Source: Viscum album (taxonomy: Eukaryota; Streptophyta; Magnoliopsida; Santalales; Viscaceae). From it: a stretch of DNA of 64,000 nt. The stretch spans positions 231,499,591-231,563,590 of the forward strand of contig OY728143.1 of NCBI GenBank assembly GCA_963277665.1, given 5' to 3'. Within the stretch, counting starts at the first letter, position 1, and each line of letters opens with the position of its first letter. The translations under genes and the position numbers were made by a program. The notes beneath the pieces are model-generated. The model did not search any database. It was given only the letters and a program-made list of their open reading frames with translations, and had not been told where the DNA came from. This document shows positions 23,401 to 36,361 of this stretch, piece by piece.

Positions 23401-24329
23401 TTCAATTTTGGAGGCATAAGTTGGGTATGTTCTTCTTGCGGCTTACATAAATCCTCGATGTTCTTTTGGAAAGCCCAAATAATGAGTAGAAACATCAAGA
23501 TCAAGCCTTAGAATTCTTGTATAATTCCAAGAAAATATATCTCGATTTTTCTTTAAATGTGAAATATACATATCTTGCTCTTCAAAAGTCATGGCCGCAC
23601 TAATTAAAGTGGTGCGTGGATCTTATTTTGTACCCAGATTTATTTCTCTGAGTTCATCCATAGTGGTAGAGATACCTTCTTAAAATGCTGTAGGAGCATC
23701 CCTAATATCTTCCTCTTCTTCATCAAAATTTGTTACTTCATTTGTTTCTACTTTCCTAGTAGATTACGTAGAAAATTTTCCATGATCAGGAGAGATGTGA
23801 AAATTTGAACATCCTGAAGATGAGGCAATCATTTCTGACCCTATTTATGTTGAAGGGTATTCCTTGGGTAATAAAGAGGAGATTATGGATTGAGAATCGA
23901 TATCATTGTTCATATCTGACATTGTAATTACTTCTTCTGGCTTGGTTGATGAAGTATAGAATTGATGTATGTCAACAGATGAAATGAAGACATATCCATT
24001 TGAGCATTCATCATTGCTTGGTGAATCAACAATTTCTACCATGCTGTCTGGATTTGTTGCCGTAATTGAAATTATGGAAGATTACATACGATTATTTGAT
24101 TTGGGTCTATCCTGTCAAGTTGGCTAATAGGAAAGACATAAATTAGACTCACATGTATGAATGAGTTTACTGCAATCTTTTCGAAACCATATGGATCATT
24201 AATTTTGGCAACCTCCTATATTAGGGATTTCTCCTTTCCCTCCATGTTATATAATTCTTCCTCAATGCATTGAGATTCACATGTTTTGAATGGGGATTTA
24301 TCACCATACAATATCCCAATTTGACCATT

Positions 24330-24900
24330 GAATCAACATTTGAGACATTGATGGTATGATGAAGGTATAGCTGCATGTTGATGGAGACAAGGTCTTCCAA
24401 GAAAAATGTTGAAGGCTATGTCATGACGATCAACCATGAAATCTGAATTGGATACAAGGTCTCCAAACTGAATTCTGAGTGTAATATCGCACGGAGATTC
24501 TTGTTCATTATTATTATATCCTTGCAACATCTAAGTAGAAGGAGATAAATCAGATTTGGGTAGGCCCAATCGACAAAATGTACGAATAGGGATGAGGTTG
24601 ACTCCTGAAACAATATCAATGAAAGCTCATCTGATGTCTACATCATTGACCTTACTAGATAAATACAAAGTTCTATTATGTACATGCACAACATCATCTT
24701 CATCTTCATCTGTAAAGGATATCACTGCATGGAATTCTGCAAGATCATTATCTATATGGTAAACTTCAGCTGCAACAATTTCAGTTTCAAATTTCTGAGG
24801 ACTTGACAATGCTTCAATGAGTGCCTCCAAGAAAACCTTTGATAGATTCAAGGCATCTAGAATAGATAACATGGTATGTACTTGGCCCAAATGTATCAAG
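24330..24900 (-). pseudogene. Aspartic protease remnant of the Tat-type element
   Basis: On the minus strand the region reads ISFTDEDEDDV, then AFIDIVSGVNLIPI where the catalytic D(T/S)G motif is expected, and ends VDRHDIAFNIFLGRPCLHQH and SSYHQCLKC, matching the usual FNxLLGRPWIH and STLHQxLKF words. The catalytic Asp is present, but the Gly after it is lost (DIVS). The 23400-24330 stretch to its left is an acidic linker before RT with no recognised domain. Confidence 0.75.
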
Positions 24901-25999
24901 ACATCATACTTTTAGTCCAAAGTTTTGTGTTTCCCAATAGGAACATGTGGTTTAATAGTTTCCTTAAAATTTGATGCTTTGGAAGTAGATTTATCTTGTA
25001 TTGGGGGTAGGAGTTGTAAATACTCATGCCTTTGGAAGATTAGACCGACTAGGTCTATTTATTTGCTAAAAGGAAGAATGTGTAACCTCCAAATTATCCT
25101 CCATAATAATTGTTCCCTGAATGAATAATCAATTTGTGGAAGAACATTCTTGTTCCAGTTGAGCCCGCTGAATGGCTCTTCTATGAGTTTCTGATGCATA
25201 TATAGTTCTAACAGGAGTAGGAATGGAATAGTGGCTTCTGAAATATCCATGTCATCCCCTGTATCCTAAACCTCTGGATCTCCCTCTAATTCCTCTATTT
25301 GATATAGGGAAATTAGTCTCATGATGATCAAAACTGTGATTGGAATATGGATCCATTAAGTGAATCATGTTAAAACAGCCAAAAATCAACTCTTCATCTA
25401 ATGATGTTTATGATGGATTAGCCAGTTCAGGTTGTGCCGTTTATTGGGGCGGTGCCCGTGCTTTTGAAGTAGATGTCGTAAAATCTGCCAGAGTCAAAGA
25501 CAACTTAGGCTTTGACAGGAACTCATCTTCATCTAACTTCTCTTCCTTCTTCAAATTATTCCCCCTCTTTGAGGATTTTCCTCCTGGCGAAGGGAGTTTT
25601 TCTATGTAATTCATAGCAGAAGACACAATTGGTTTCTTCAATTGTGTTCGTAAAATGGAATGAGTTCGGTTGATCATTTTTCAGACTATTGAATCATCAT
25701 ATTTATGCGCATTTTTTCTTTTGACTTCATGCCACTCGCTTTTTTCCTCTGGATCTTTATCAGTAACACATGTTACCTGGGATAAAGAAACTTTTAGTTT
25801 TACATGCCCAGTGTCCACCATCATTTGCAGGAGGTCTTTGAAGGCAAAACTCTCCTGAATGGAATTCCCCACCATCTGATGAAATGGGGAATAGTTGGGA
25901 AGGTCTTCATCTCCTACCGTGTTCATCCTTTTAGGCCTATTAAAATGAAGAAATTTATTTTCCAGAGTTGAAATGAGGTAACCGGGAAATTTTTCATTT

Positions 26000-27500
26000 C
26001 AGAAAGAATAAACATTGTTCTTTAACACCTCAAATTTTCTCTGTCATTGATCTCTTTGATCATCTTGACGAGACGGCCTCTGTTGTTGATGTTCAGGAGG
26101 TGGATCATATAGATAAGTTGAAGGTTTTGAAGTTGGAGTAGGTACGGGTTCTTGATTAAGTGTAACAGTAGCAGTCTCTACTCACTTCATTCTCCTTCCT
26201 GGAGCTGATAGAATTACACGAGTTTTAGCCTTAATCTCTATGAGAGAATTTTTGATCTATTTAGTGATTGAAGTAAGGACTTGAATCCCTCCTATGTATT
26301 TCACAGGGATAAATGGTGTGTATAATTCATCACACAAACTTTCCACACAGATTGGGAAAAACTATTCTTGAGGGAGTTCTATGCTTAAGGAATATGTTAA
26401 TCTCTTCCAGCGAGCAATGAAATTCGAAACTCTTTCATTTTCCCTTTTCTTACATTTGGTAAGATAAAAAACTTTCATCTTTTGCAATTTTGAGCTAAAT
26501 AGAAGGAGAATTCATTAGAGGAGATCTTCCCACTCGGTAATTGACCGGGATTGCAAGCTTGTATATAAGACAAAAATAGGCCCTTGTAATGACTGCACAA
26601 AACATCTGAGCATAACTGCTTCTTGTTCTTGAGGAGTTCCCATCAATGGATCACAATGAGAAAAAATATGTGTTAAGTGTTGTTCTGGATCTCCCAAACC
26701 CTTAATGTTGGTAATGTGGTGCTTGAAAAATTTGATGGGGGAGGAATTTCATCCACACATTTAGGGTAATATCTCTTTTCTGTTTGAATTTGTGCATGCT
26801 TTCCTTCCATAGCTTCCAACCGAGTGATTAATGACTCAATGGTAGTTATTAACTTTTTAGAAACATCTGGTTGATCTTGGACCTGAGAAAGTGCAATAAA
26901 TGGAGTTTGGACATGTGTTGTGACTGGTACTGCAACTGATGGTAGAACTACCGGTTGTTGTTCTGCATGACACATAGGATTCATCCTGTGAGGGCGTACT
27001 TGTAAAGGAGGATATTCTTTATCCAGCCCTATAGCTGCAATGAATTCCTTTGACTGACTGACGCCAGCATTCTTAGGATGAATACTACCTTGAAGTAGTT
27101 CTGCATTCAACCTCCCTAACTCCTTCATTTCTTCATCTTATTGTGAAAACCTTTCCTATAATGAGATTGATTTTCCTTCTCATGAGGATGGGTGGATTGT
27201 AACCTGTCTTTTACCCTTTTCCTTGGCATGTGGCTTTTTGGAGTACGGAAGGGAATTACCCAAGGAAGCGTCTTTCCCCTAGGCTGCCCTCTATCTTCTG
27301 GTACACATACCTTCTTCATTTATTTCTGTGTGTACAACTTCTTGAATAAAAACTTCATCATCTAATTTCTCTGAGTGAACATCATGTTCTAGGGGATCAG
27401 TGAAAATGGAATTAATGACATTTATCGATGCATAACGCATTGCATCCCTTCTATCGGCATTTCTGCGATATTGTTTTCTTCCACGTCCTTTATATGACAT
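26000..27500 (-). pseudogene. Gag remnant of the Tat-type element
   Basis: The capsid-like core (PF03732-type) is seen as GDPEQHLTHIFSHCD, LRCFVQSLQGPIF and RSITEWEDLL (26697-26515), followed by ESFLSYQM and weaker words to about 26000. Upstream (27128-26673) is a linker with a coiled-coil-like piece (KKLITTIESLITRLEAMEG) and a frameshift at about 26680. The most upstream piece (27500-27291) is basic (GRGRKQYRRNADRRDA). No zinc knuckle was found between here and the protease; 24900-26000 has only broken frames. Confidence 0.75.
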
Positions 27501-28299
27501 TTCTTTTAGTTGAGTTGATCCCTCAGGAACATCATGATGAACCGTAATTTGGAGGGAATATACTTATAATTCGGCTCTGTGTTCCTCTGATGGATCTTCC
27601 CTAATCGACAGAAGACTAACTTTTGCTAAGGAAGAGATTGAGGATATGAAAAAGTCCTCAGTCTAGTGGACTAGGGCTGTTCCTTCTTTCCCTGCTCAAC
27701 TCCTTGAACCCCATCTGTTGATCCAAAGGGTTGGGCTAAAAGAGTCCATAGCCTGGAAAGATGAGGTGGTTCTTGAGATGCTACATCTGAGACTTTCTTA
27801 AAATCTCTCTTGATTTTACAAACATTAGTCCTAAAATTTCATGGATGCATCAACCTACATCCACTCAAATCACCTGGCTCAAATGACCGTTGGATGATTT
27901 CTAAGATTTATTTCATCTGATGATGCGCATTCTCTAAACAAGAAACCCGTTTGATATTCTCATTTTCTTGATGCAAGAGTAATTCGACAACTTGTTCATC
28001 GTATTTCTGACTTTGGGAAGAAATAGTTGAGGCCTAGTCCTGAGGAAGCCTTTGATTACATACAAAACCAATTGGATGTTGCCGGCCATGGGAAATAACA
28101 TTTCATGAGACCACATTTGGTGGGCTTTGTTGAATGGAGATTATAGTGAAATGTAGTTCCCCATGAACACCCCATCCCCTGATATGAATACTAGATGGGG
28201 CATTGTTAATTAACTGGCGCAACCTTTTTAATGCGCTAAAACATGCACGATGAAGGGATCTCTATTGTTTTTCACCCTTTTGATATTGGGAAACTTAGA

Positions 28300-30650
28300 G
28301 AGATTCCAAATCAATTTTTCATTGTAACCCTTCTATTATCTTAAAATGATTTTTATATTCATCAAAAGATAATATTTTTTCTTTCAAGTGACAAAGAGTT
28401 TTCCACTTGTTGAGACGAATATCGTGAATACAATCTTTCACCATCATTTCTGTAATATCATACTGAGAGTCAGCCAAAGGCCAAAAAATGACTGGTTCTT
28501 CACCTTTCCCCAGTTGTTTTCTCATATTCATCACATCTTCCTTATCATTCAATAAAGATTATTCTACCTGATTAGGCCAAAGATGAGGATTCATTGTTGC
28601 TTCATCAGATTCAATAATATTGGTAGAGAATTCATTTATCAAATTATAAGATCAATGACCTAGGTGTGGTTCGGAGAATGACCTACACCCCGAGATATTT
28701 TATGATTGAGACAGTATTTCACCTACTATCGGTGAAGCATCAGACATGACTGGCTTCACATTTCCATGTTCCTCGAGATAAGAGGGCTTTCTCGTTACAG
28801 CATTATCCACTGAATAATTTTCTCGGCAAGGCGAATTACTACTGCGGAGAGGACTTTGGTAGCTAAATTCATCATCATGTGGAGGACCACTATGGTGGGT
28901 TATAGAAAAATATGAAACCTTTTTCTCCTTGATCTTATAGCCATGCAGAGGGTTATCGTGGCTCTCATCTGAAGATGATAATTTGAGATCGACTGAACTG
29001 TCATGGAGAAAGCCTTCATGAGGAAGTGTCTGATGAAGACCTTTAGAACTATTGTTCCCACTATTGGGAAATGAGAGAGTAAAATCTTGAGTTTCAACAG
29101 ATAATTGTCTGAGGGATTTACGAAATCCAGCATTGAGAAATGCCTTATTACATATTGGCTTTTGATTTCTCGACTGTGCTGGACAGGTCTTTTCCATAGA
29201 CGCCTTCTTACTCACTTTGGAAACCACTTTCTGACAAAATTGGTTATTATAGGTAGGTGTATGTGCCTGATCAGGAGAAATGACCATGTTAGGCTGATTA
29301 TCTCTATTCAAATCAGGTGTATGTGCCTGACTTTATTATCTATATGACATGGGGGAGTATGCCCCACAACACTCTTGGACAGGGATAGAGGTGTGTATCT
29401 ATTCCGGGGTGACATGTTGATGAGTAACTCCACTGATAGGGATATATTTATGATTCCTTCCCTGTGATGATGCTAATGTTATTATAATATTTTGATAGGA
29501 ATCCAGTATATGGGTATGTATTTTCTTCTTCTCTTTCACCATTGTCAGAATGTACATGGTGACTTCAGCTACCGGAACGGGAATATATGTCCATTCCATT
29601 ATTGGTGTAGGTGTATGTGTCTGCTCCTATCCTCCTTTTCCTATCAGTGAATCTTGACTGTACTCATATGTGGGGGCATAAAATTGTGTCTGCCTCCTGC
29701 TATTCATGTGAGATTTCCAATTGACATCTTTGGGTGCTACCAAATGAGACTGTTGGTAAGCCTGATGAATTGCAGGTGTATGTGCCTGCTGATTGTTCCC
29801 CACCACATTTGATTGGTGAGTTTCTTTGGTTGCAGTAAAACGAGCCTGATGACTAGCTGATGAATTATAAAAAGGTATATATGCCTACCTATAATACTCC
29901 ACCGAAATTTCCTAGTGGGATTGGCGTGTTACTGCCAGACGAGTCTGCTGGGCAGTAACATCAGGATGGATGGGTGTATATACCCACTCATTTTTTTCCA
30001 TCAAGTTAGCTTTATGGACTTCTCCAGAGGGGGAAGAAATAAGAACATGCTCCATGTTGACCTGATTTCGCCTCTAACGGTACATCTTGTGTTCTCGGAT
30101 TTTAGGAACCTGATCCAAACCCCTAAAGGTGATACCCTCATCACATTGAGGGTGCACTACCACACGAATCTGGCAGCGATTGTTGATGGGAACCCTCGAG
30201 AAGGACTCATGTCTTCTTGAATTAAGGCCTTGAGTGACCATCTCACTCACCACTCCATAATATGGGATGGACTGGGGATTGAGTTTTGGGGATAACGACC
30301 CAAAATGGTTGGATACGGTGCTTTGCACCGCCTGCTTCTGGACCACTAATTGTGGTTGTCGGGACAACAAGGGTGAATTGTTAACTTTGAGGGCTTATCG
30401 AGAAACCTCCAGAGTCGAAATGGTACCGTATTGACGGTAATCCTTAACCAATTCATTTGAAACCCAGTATTGAAAATGCTGAGTAGGTGATGTCTTCCTC
30501 AGAGTGGAGGAGGATCCAACATGAGTAGCGGCCAAGGCATCCACATGTGTGAATTTTAAAGAATCCATTGTTGTAATGCAGAGAGTTCATGGAAAAGAGT
30601 GCATGTTTGATATGAAAGTCATAATCAGGATAAGTTTGTCCAGGTGACAT
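28300..30650 (-). pseudogene. N-terminal extension before gag, with AHTP repeats
   Basis: Between the 5' LTR and gag, minus-strand frames cover about 2.3 kb. The first starts MSPGQTYPDYDFHIKHAL at 30650. From about 29980 to 29240 a short motif recurs: VYTPIHPD, AYIPFYN, AHTPAIHQ, THTPTPI, AHTPDLN and AHTPTYNN. The DNA repeats AGGTGTATGTGCCTG on the plus strand. A long open stretch (29311-28700) is rich in Ser, His and Pro, and a later one (28552-28319) has DEYKNHFKIIEG. I do not recognise the domains. Tat elements often carry an extra reading frame before gag, and this is probably its decayed form. Confidence 0.55.
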
Positions 30651-31277
30651 CTTTTGGATGAGAACTTATGTTATTGATTTCTTTTTTGCCCCTCACATTA
30701 AGATTAAAAGGGTCCTAACAAATAAGTAAAACATCATTTAACATCGTTAAGGATTCATGTCGGGTTCACAATTTTTATTTCTTCTCTAAATGGGGATAAC
30801 CTTATTTGTTAAGGTTCAAACGTTACAATTGGTTTCTAATGGGTATATTCGTAGAACTGGAAACATCCAATGATTCTATATCCATTTGGACTTACTTTCC
30901 AAAGGTAGGTTCCGATTAGTTTTGGACTGATGAGACTTTAGAATTTTCATTGGTCGAGAGGATGGGAGGTCAGTCTCATGACACCTTTTTTGGGGGGAAT
31001 TATAGCCTACTCCAAGACTCTCTTAAATATTTGAGTTATGTTCGTGAATCCTTATTAATTTAAAAATAATGAAAATGAGCTTTTCCTTTAGACCTTGAAT
31101 CAATGATCGATATTTTGGGGATTTAGAGAATCTTTTATATGTATTTGAGGGTTTTCATCAATGGAGAATCATCCATATGAATTAGTGATTCTTAGTCAAT
31201 GGTATCCTTAAATACATTATATATAACTCTCTTGGTCATTATGATAACCATACTGGTTTTAAATCCACTCAGTGGGG

Positions 31278-32426
31278 CACTACTCGAAAATTGCCCGATA
31301 CCCACGGTTCAAAACTGTGGGTATAGGCTATACCCACGATTTTGGGAACCATGGGAAGTAATGATGTCAGGATAGGGGGTTGGCCTATACCCACGGTTTC
31401 TCCCAAACCGCGGGGATAGGATTTCCACAGCTTGTTAGGTGCATGGACACACTGGCACAACATTGACCCTATGGTTTGAGAACTGTGGGGATTTAATTCT
31501 TCAAAAATAACGGCCATGGGGTATAAAACTCTGGCCTCGCGCTGCGCCTGGCGGCCGCGCCCCACCATTAGGCCACCCGAGCTATAAATTATATATTTTA
31601 TATATAAATATATCAGCATATATATATATATATTAATATGTTCTATTTAAATTCAAAAAAAAAAACACCCGCTGGGTTTCGAACCCGGCACCTCGCGGTG
31701 AGCCTCCTGGCAGCGCCCCATCAACGGACCACCCCAACTGGTTTTTTATCTGTTATATGTATATACATCTATATATATATATATTTATTTATTTATATCT
31801 GCTATTTAAATTCAATAATAAACTCCCACTGGGTTTCAAACACGGCACCTCGTGCAAAAGCCTCGCGGCCGCGCCTCACCAAAGGACCAACCGACCTGTA
31901 ATAATAATCTGCTATGTATATATACATCCGGTTATATATATTAATAGGTAGTATTTAAATTCAAAAAAACCCCACCGGGTTTCGAACCTGGAATTTCTTA
32001 CTGCGACTCGCGGCTGTGCCCTGTCAACGAGACAACAGAGCTATGAGAACTTTTGAAATTTATATTTATATGTATATAAATATATTAATCTAAACGATGA
32101 AAAAATATCTTCCTGCCAATTTTTTTGGGTGTCCCGCCTGATTTTCATTCCCCTCCATAACGCGGGAAAGCTATGCCCACGGTTCTAGAGAATTTTGGGT
32201 ATAGGTCTTCAAAAAAACTCGCAACACCTACGGTTTCCAAGAACCATCGGTATTGGTCTTTGGAAAATACCCTATACGGACAGTTTTCTACAAAACCGTG
32301 GCTATAGGTATTAAAAGAGAACTATACCCACGGGTTTTGGTACAACTGTGGGTATAGGTTCACATACTATCCCTATACCCACGGTTTTTTGCAAAACTGT
32401 GAGTATAGACCTATTTTCTAGTAGTG
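31278..32426. mobile_element. Non-autonomous CACTA transposon, 1149 bp, GGG target duplication
   Basis: The left end is CACTACTCGAAAATTGCCCG, and the right end is CCTATTTTCTAGTAGTG (reverse complement CACTACTAGAAAATAGG). GGG flanks both ends (31275-31277 and 32427-32429). Subterminal zones are packed with CCCACGGTT and AACCGTGGGTATAGG in both orientations, the transposase-binding style of CACTA ends. There is no transposase gene. The middle holds four tRNA-like modules (separate entry). The matching position in the other LTR has no insertion. Confidence 0.92.
31515..32045 (-). repeat. Four tandem ~150-bp modules with tRNA-like B-box
   Basis: Aligned modules start near 31518, 31674, 31831 and 31977 (spacing 156, 157 and 146). 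Modules 2 and 4 carry GGGTTTCGAACC, whose minus strand is GGTTCGAAACC, a perfect Pol III B-box. Module 3 has GGGTTTCAAAC. Each continues with a GC-rich piece (GCCTCGCGGCCGCGCC-like) and an AT-rich spacer with ATTTAAATTCAA. They are not functional tRNA genes: no cloverleaf could be drawn with confidence. Confidence 0.75.
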
Positions 32427-32829
32427 GGGTACTTGAAATTTATTTTCCTTCAAAAATACATGGATTATTTTATAGTTGGGATCGTACCCACAGATGGGCT
32501 ACATACATATCCTTGTTAGAAAAGAAATATGAACCCACATAGTTCGAGCGAAGAAGTATGAGGTTTATTCCTGATTAATGACCCAAATAGAGATTTCATA
32601 ATTACGTTTACACTATATTCTCATGTGAGTCATGCTCGGTGTGAGAAACAATAGGTATCAGTAAAACCTGATGATTGTGTCACAAAAGATGCAGTCATAA
32701 GAAATGATGTGGGGATTACATATGTATGACTACGCAGATAGATGAATATCATGACTTACTTCAGGGAAGAAGCCTAAAAACAGGGTCCATAAAGGTATAT
32801 GTGCTTTATGGAGATATGGATACATAACT

Positions 32830-33400
32830 TATGACTTGATCCAAAAAAGGATGCCCAAATTAGAGGGGATTTTTGATTGTCTTTTATTCCTAAAAAGGAA
32901 TCCCAAATCAAAAGAAATTAAGACTGGGGCTTAAATCAAAGGAGGATGCCCAAATTAAAGAACATGGGGCTTACTCATATGGAGGATTCCCATATTAAGG
33001 AACTTGTGGCTTACTCCTAATGAGGATTCCCATAATACGAAAAGTGGGGCTTACTCGTAAGGAGGATGCCCATATTAAGGAACATGGGGCATACTCATAA
33101 GGAGGATCCCCATATTAAGGAACTTGGTGCATACTCATAAGGAGGATGCCCATATTAAGGGGATTGGTAATCTGGGGATTACTCCTAAAAAGGAGGCCCA
33201 GGTTAAGATAATTTATGACTTGGGGTTACTCGTGTAAAGGAGGCCTAGGTTAAGAGAATTTATGACTGGGGATTACTCCTGAAAAGGAGGCCCAGGTTAG
33301 GAGAATTTGTGAATGGGGATTACTCCTGAACAAGAAGGCCCAGGTTAAGGGGAATTGATACTTGGTGCTTACTCCTAAGAAGGAGGACCAAATCAAAAGA
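32830..33400. repeat. ~40-bp minisatellite in the 5' LTR
   Basis: About 13 units with the core GGCTTACTCATAAGGAGGATG and CCCATATTAAGGAACTTGG, later shifting to CCTGAAAAGGAGGCCCAGGT. It matches the array at 11455-11990 but differs in unit order and number. Confidence 0.85.
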
Positions 33401-33938
33401 ACTTATCAAAATTTCTTTTAGATAAGCAGGACATCAATGGAACCATGCCACAAATGCCTTTGAAGAGTGTTATGAAGGCTATATCATTATTAGGAGAGAT
33501 GAATTTGAGGAAAGGAAGTGAAATTGGGAGGAGGCGCTCAAGTCCTGGTATGGAGCGCATGTCCTGGTCATGCATGTATATGTGCGCGACATGATTTCAC
33601 TTGGGCGACGAAGAACCTGTGAAGTGATACTTGGGAGAATTTGAATTGGAGCCCTTAGAATCATCTCTATAGGCTCTCAGATGGGTGGCGCGCATGTTTC
33701 CATGACAAGGAAAGGCGACATGCAAGTATCATCACTTCCCTTAATGTATGGACCCTTAACCATGCAAGTATTGATGAGTTCTAATACTTAAGAATTATTC
33801 TTCTACATTAGAGCTTCCATTCTAGGTAAATAATTACCTTAGGAGTGTTCGATAGACTTCAGACAGAGACTTGGGCGACCAGAGCTTCAATCCGAGTTTT
33901 GGATTTTTTCATCCTCAAAATGGGGGGCCCATAGGGGG

Positions 33939-33947
33939 TATATATAG
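33939..33947 (-). promoter_or_regulatory. TATA box of the 5' LTR
   Basis: Minus strand GGCCTATATATACCCC at the place equivalent to the TATA box in the left LTR. It would start the genomic RNA leftwards. Confidence 0.6.
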
Positions 33948-34184
33948 GCCACCTGAGGACCTTGGATGAAAAAAGAATAGGGAATGCAAGTGACTTGCAG
34001 GACCCATATTTGGCATGCATGTATACTTGCACGACCGTAATGAAACATGCGCGAGCCATGCTTAATGGGTACCATGTTCATGCCTTTCTCAATTTTTGAT
34101 GTTCTACAAAGGATGACTCTATTTGTGCTTAAGGTATTCCCCTTTTCCATTAGTTAGACTCTGAGATGGAATGGAGCGTCAACG

Positions 34185-36361
34185 GACTTGTATCCGGTGC
34201 TGAAATAATTTTAATCATTACTATAAAAAAACAACATCTCTTCCACCTTGATATGAATGAACACGTTTGTCAATATAGCCAACTCAATCCTTCTCATTTT
34301 GAAATTCATCAGTTATTATGGGAAATTATAGCATATACTTCTACATTTCATTTATATAAATAGTTTATCTAAATTTATTATAAATTTATATATGAAATAA
34401 AAAATTAATTTTCCTAATTTGAGAATCAAAAGATGATAACTATACACCTCAAACAACTTAATTTTCCATAATGGATAAGGAAAACTACGAATATTGGAGT
34501 TAGTTGTTGAAATTTAATGGATCCCATTTCACCCCACATTAGGATGCATATTAGAAATATTATAGTCATTAGGAAATAAATGAGGCAATTAAATAAAATT
34601 ACAGTATTTGTAGATCCCCAAATTCACATAAATGATAATTCATTCGACACATTTCTAGAAATTTGGGGAATAATTTTTAGGATGAAGCTTTTGAAGAAGG
34701 ATATTGAAATGATTTTACTATAACCTATTTCATATATTTTTTATTTTTTCAGTGTAATGATAAAAATAATTTATATGTAATATGATCTATTGCGTTTAGC
34801 CTATAAACCCAACCAATACATGTTTGAGTAATGATTATAAGGAATTCATTGGTATAATTAAGAAATGTGTGTAAATAAGAACCAAATTCCAAAAGATAAA
34901 TGTTAATTATCATATAAAATTTGTAATTGGTATGTACCCATGACCAGTAATACCATGGATATCATTAATGTAATCTTTATGGGATGTAACAAGTTACCAT
35001 TAACTATATTACTTCAAGATTAATTTTATCATTATGTAATGGAATTTGTATATAGGGAAATCTAGATTGATGATGAGATCCATCAGGGTCTATAGAATGT
35101 ATGACATGTTCAATGAGATATTAATGAGAACATTAATAAGTCTTCCACTTATCAAGTGATAATTATAATTTGAGAAGCAAATCAATTCAATGGGATAAAG
35201 TATTTGGACCCATTATAGGTATAAATATTTATGTTCTACTACTGTTTCTAATCACGTGTCATTTTGATTAAAGATTCTTCTAGGAACTGTGGAATACACA
35301 TGTTCATGATATTATGGAGAGTTCCTCTATAAAGAATTCATGGGAACCATATTTTTATATATTTTACAATATCAACCCCATTTATTACTACCATTCTGCA
35401 CTAGGATTGGCTATTTGTGTGTTTCGACATTTTTAAATTCCCAAAACATAGCCAACATTGACACTTGACATCAAAATGTTGTGAAGATGAGGGACACCAA
35501 AGTCTAAAAGGATTCAAAATGAGATGGAAGAGCCTCAAGAATAGTGCCACCATATGAGATGCAACACATGTCATTAAGAAGGTAATAATAGTAAGTAAAT
35601 CCATGAATGTTCTGGGATTATTTCTTATTCTCATCTATGATGATTTATTGCCTAAAAATAATGTAATGTCATGTTTCTTTAAAAATTGGATTACAGTCAG
35701 ACATTGGATTTGCCTTTTGGGTGATTTTTTTAAATGTTTCAGTGATTGAAAATAAAACATCTGAATAAATGTTACATATTAATTTGAACAAATACCAATT
35801 AAAAATGACCAATCAACTACACCAATTGTTCTGAATATAAAAAATCTGATAAAAGTGACGATCTATGTATACATGTAAAGTGTTTAAATAGAATCACTAA
35901 TAAGATGAATGTAAAATTATCAAAGTATATTTTCAATTATTGTGTAGATGTAATTATGTATAATACATTGTATGAAGAAAAATATCAATCCATGTTATCA
36001 ATTGTAGATATATCAAATTACGTTAATATAAAATTTATTTACTAGATTATATAAATCATAAAATTCTACTAACCATACCATTATTTATATTTTTTATACA
36101 TACATGATAATTTTTCCCGTATTATTCATAGAGATAAAGGATATAAGTTTACTCACTAAGTATTATAGGTTTATTTCATGTGAGGTGCTAGAGGGTCATG
36201 AGGTTTAGTAGATTACAGTGCATAGGTCACACCATTACAATAAAATTCTTCCACTTGATTATAATATAAAATACCTATAATGTGTCAACTTCTCTGGAAT
36301 CAATGTTACATATTTTTCCTTTTTTTGTCATCACAAACTTTCTTAACTAACTATGATATAG
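34185..36361. other. AT-rich DNA, nothing firmly recognised
   Basis: No supported gene. A short phrase at about 34474 (MDKENYEYWS) and scattered coding-like words on the plus strand might belong to the PMD-bearing remnant that follows, but none can be tied to a family. Confidence 0.4.

Larger units (their letters stand above)
9858..34184 (-). mobile_element. Tat-type Ty3/gypsy LTR retrotransposon with antisense PMD gene
   Basis: Two long, diverged direct repeats (9858-12790 and 30758-34184) enclose minus-strand gag, protease, RT, RNase H and integrase remnants, in that order from right to left. A second RNase H domain before integrase, the very long LTRs and an extra antisense gene next to the 3' LTR are traits of the Tat lineage. 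Reading the minus strand, the LTR starts TGTTGA (CGTTGA in the right copy) and ends CCCGACA. A polypurine tract abuts the 3' LTR. I could not match a primer-binding site to a tRNA, nor find a target-site duplication, consistent with great age. Two later insertions sit in the LTRs: a CACTA element (right) and a ~700-bp segment (left). Confidence 0.85.
30758..34184 (-). repeat. 5' LTR of the Tat-type element, interrupted by a CACTA element
   Basis: Collinear with the left LTR across the whole length, apart from the 1149-bp CACTA insertion and the segment unique to the left copy. The minus-strand end reads GAACCCGACA at 30758; the start at 34184 reads CGTTGACGCTCC, against TGTTGA in the left copy. 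Substitutions between the two LTRs are frequent, so the insertion is old. Confidence 0.85.

Noticed and set aside
28900..29347. Open frames on both strands other than the main minus-strand one
   Set aside because: They overlap the longer 29311-28700 minus frame, which continues the AHTP-bearing frame. The others show no motif.
31665..31740. A tRNA gene on the minus strand, suggested by GGTTCGAAACC
   Set aside because: The B-box is good, but no acceptor stem or full cloverleaf could be drawn, and the piece is one of four tandem modules inside a CACTA element.
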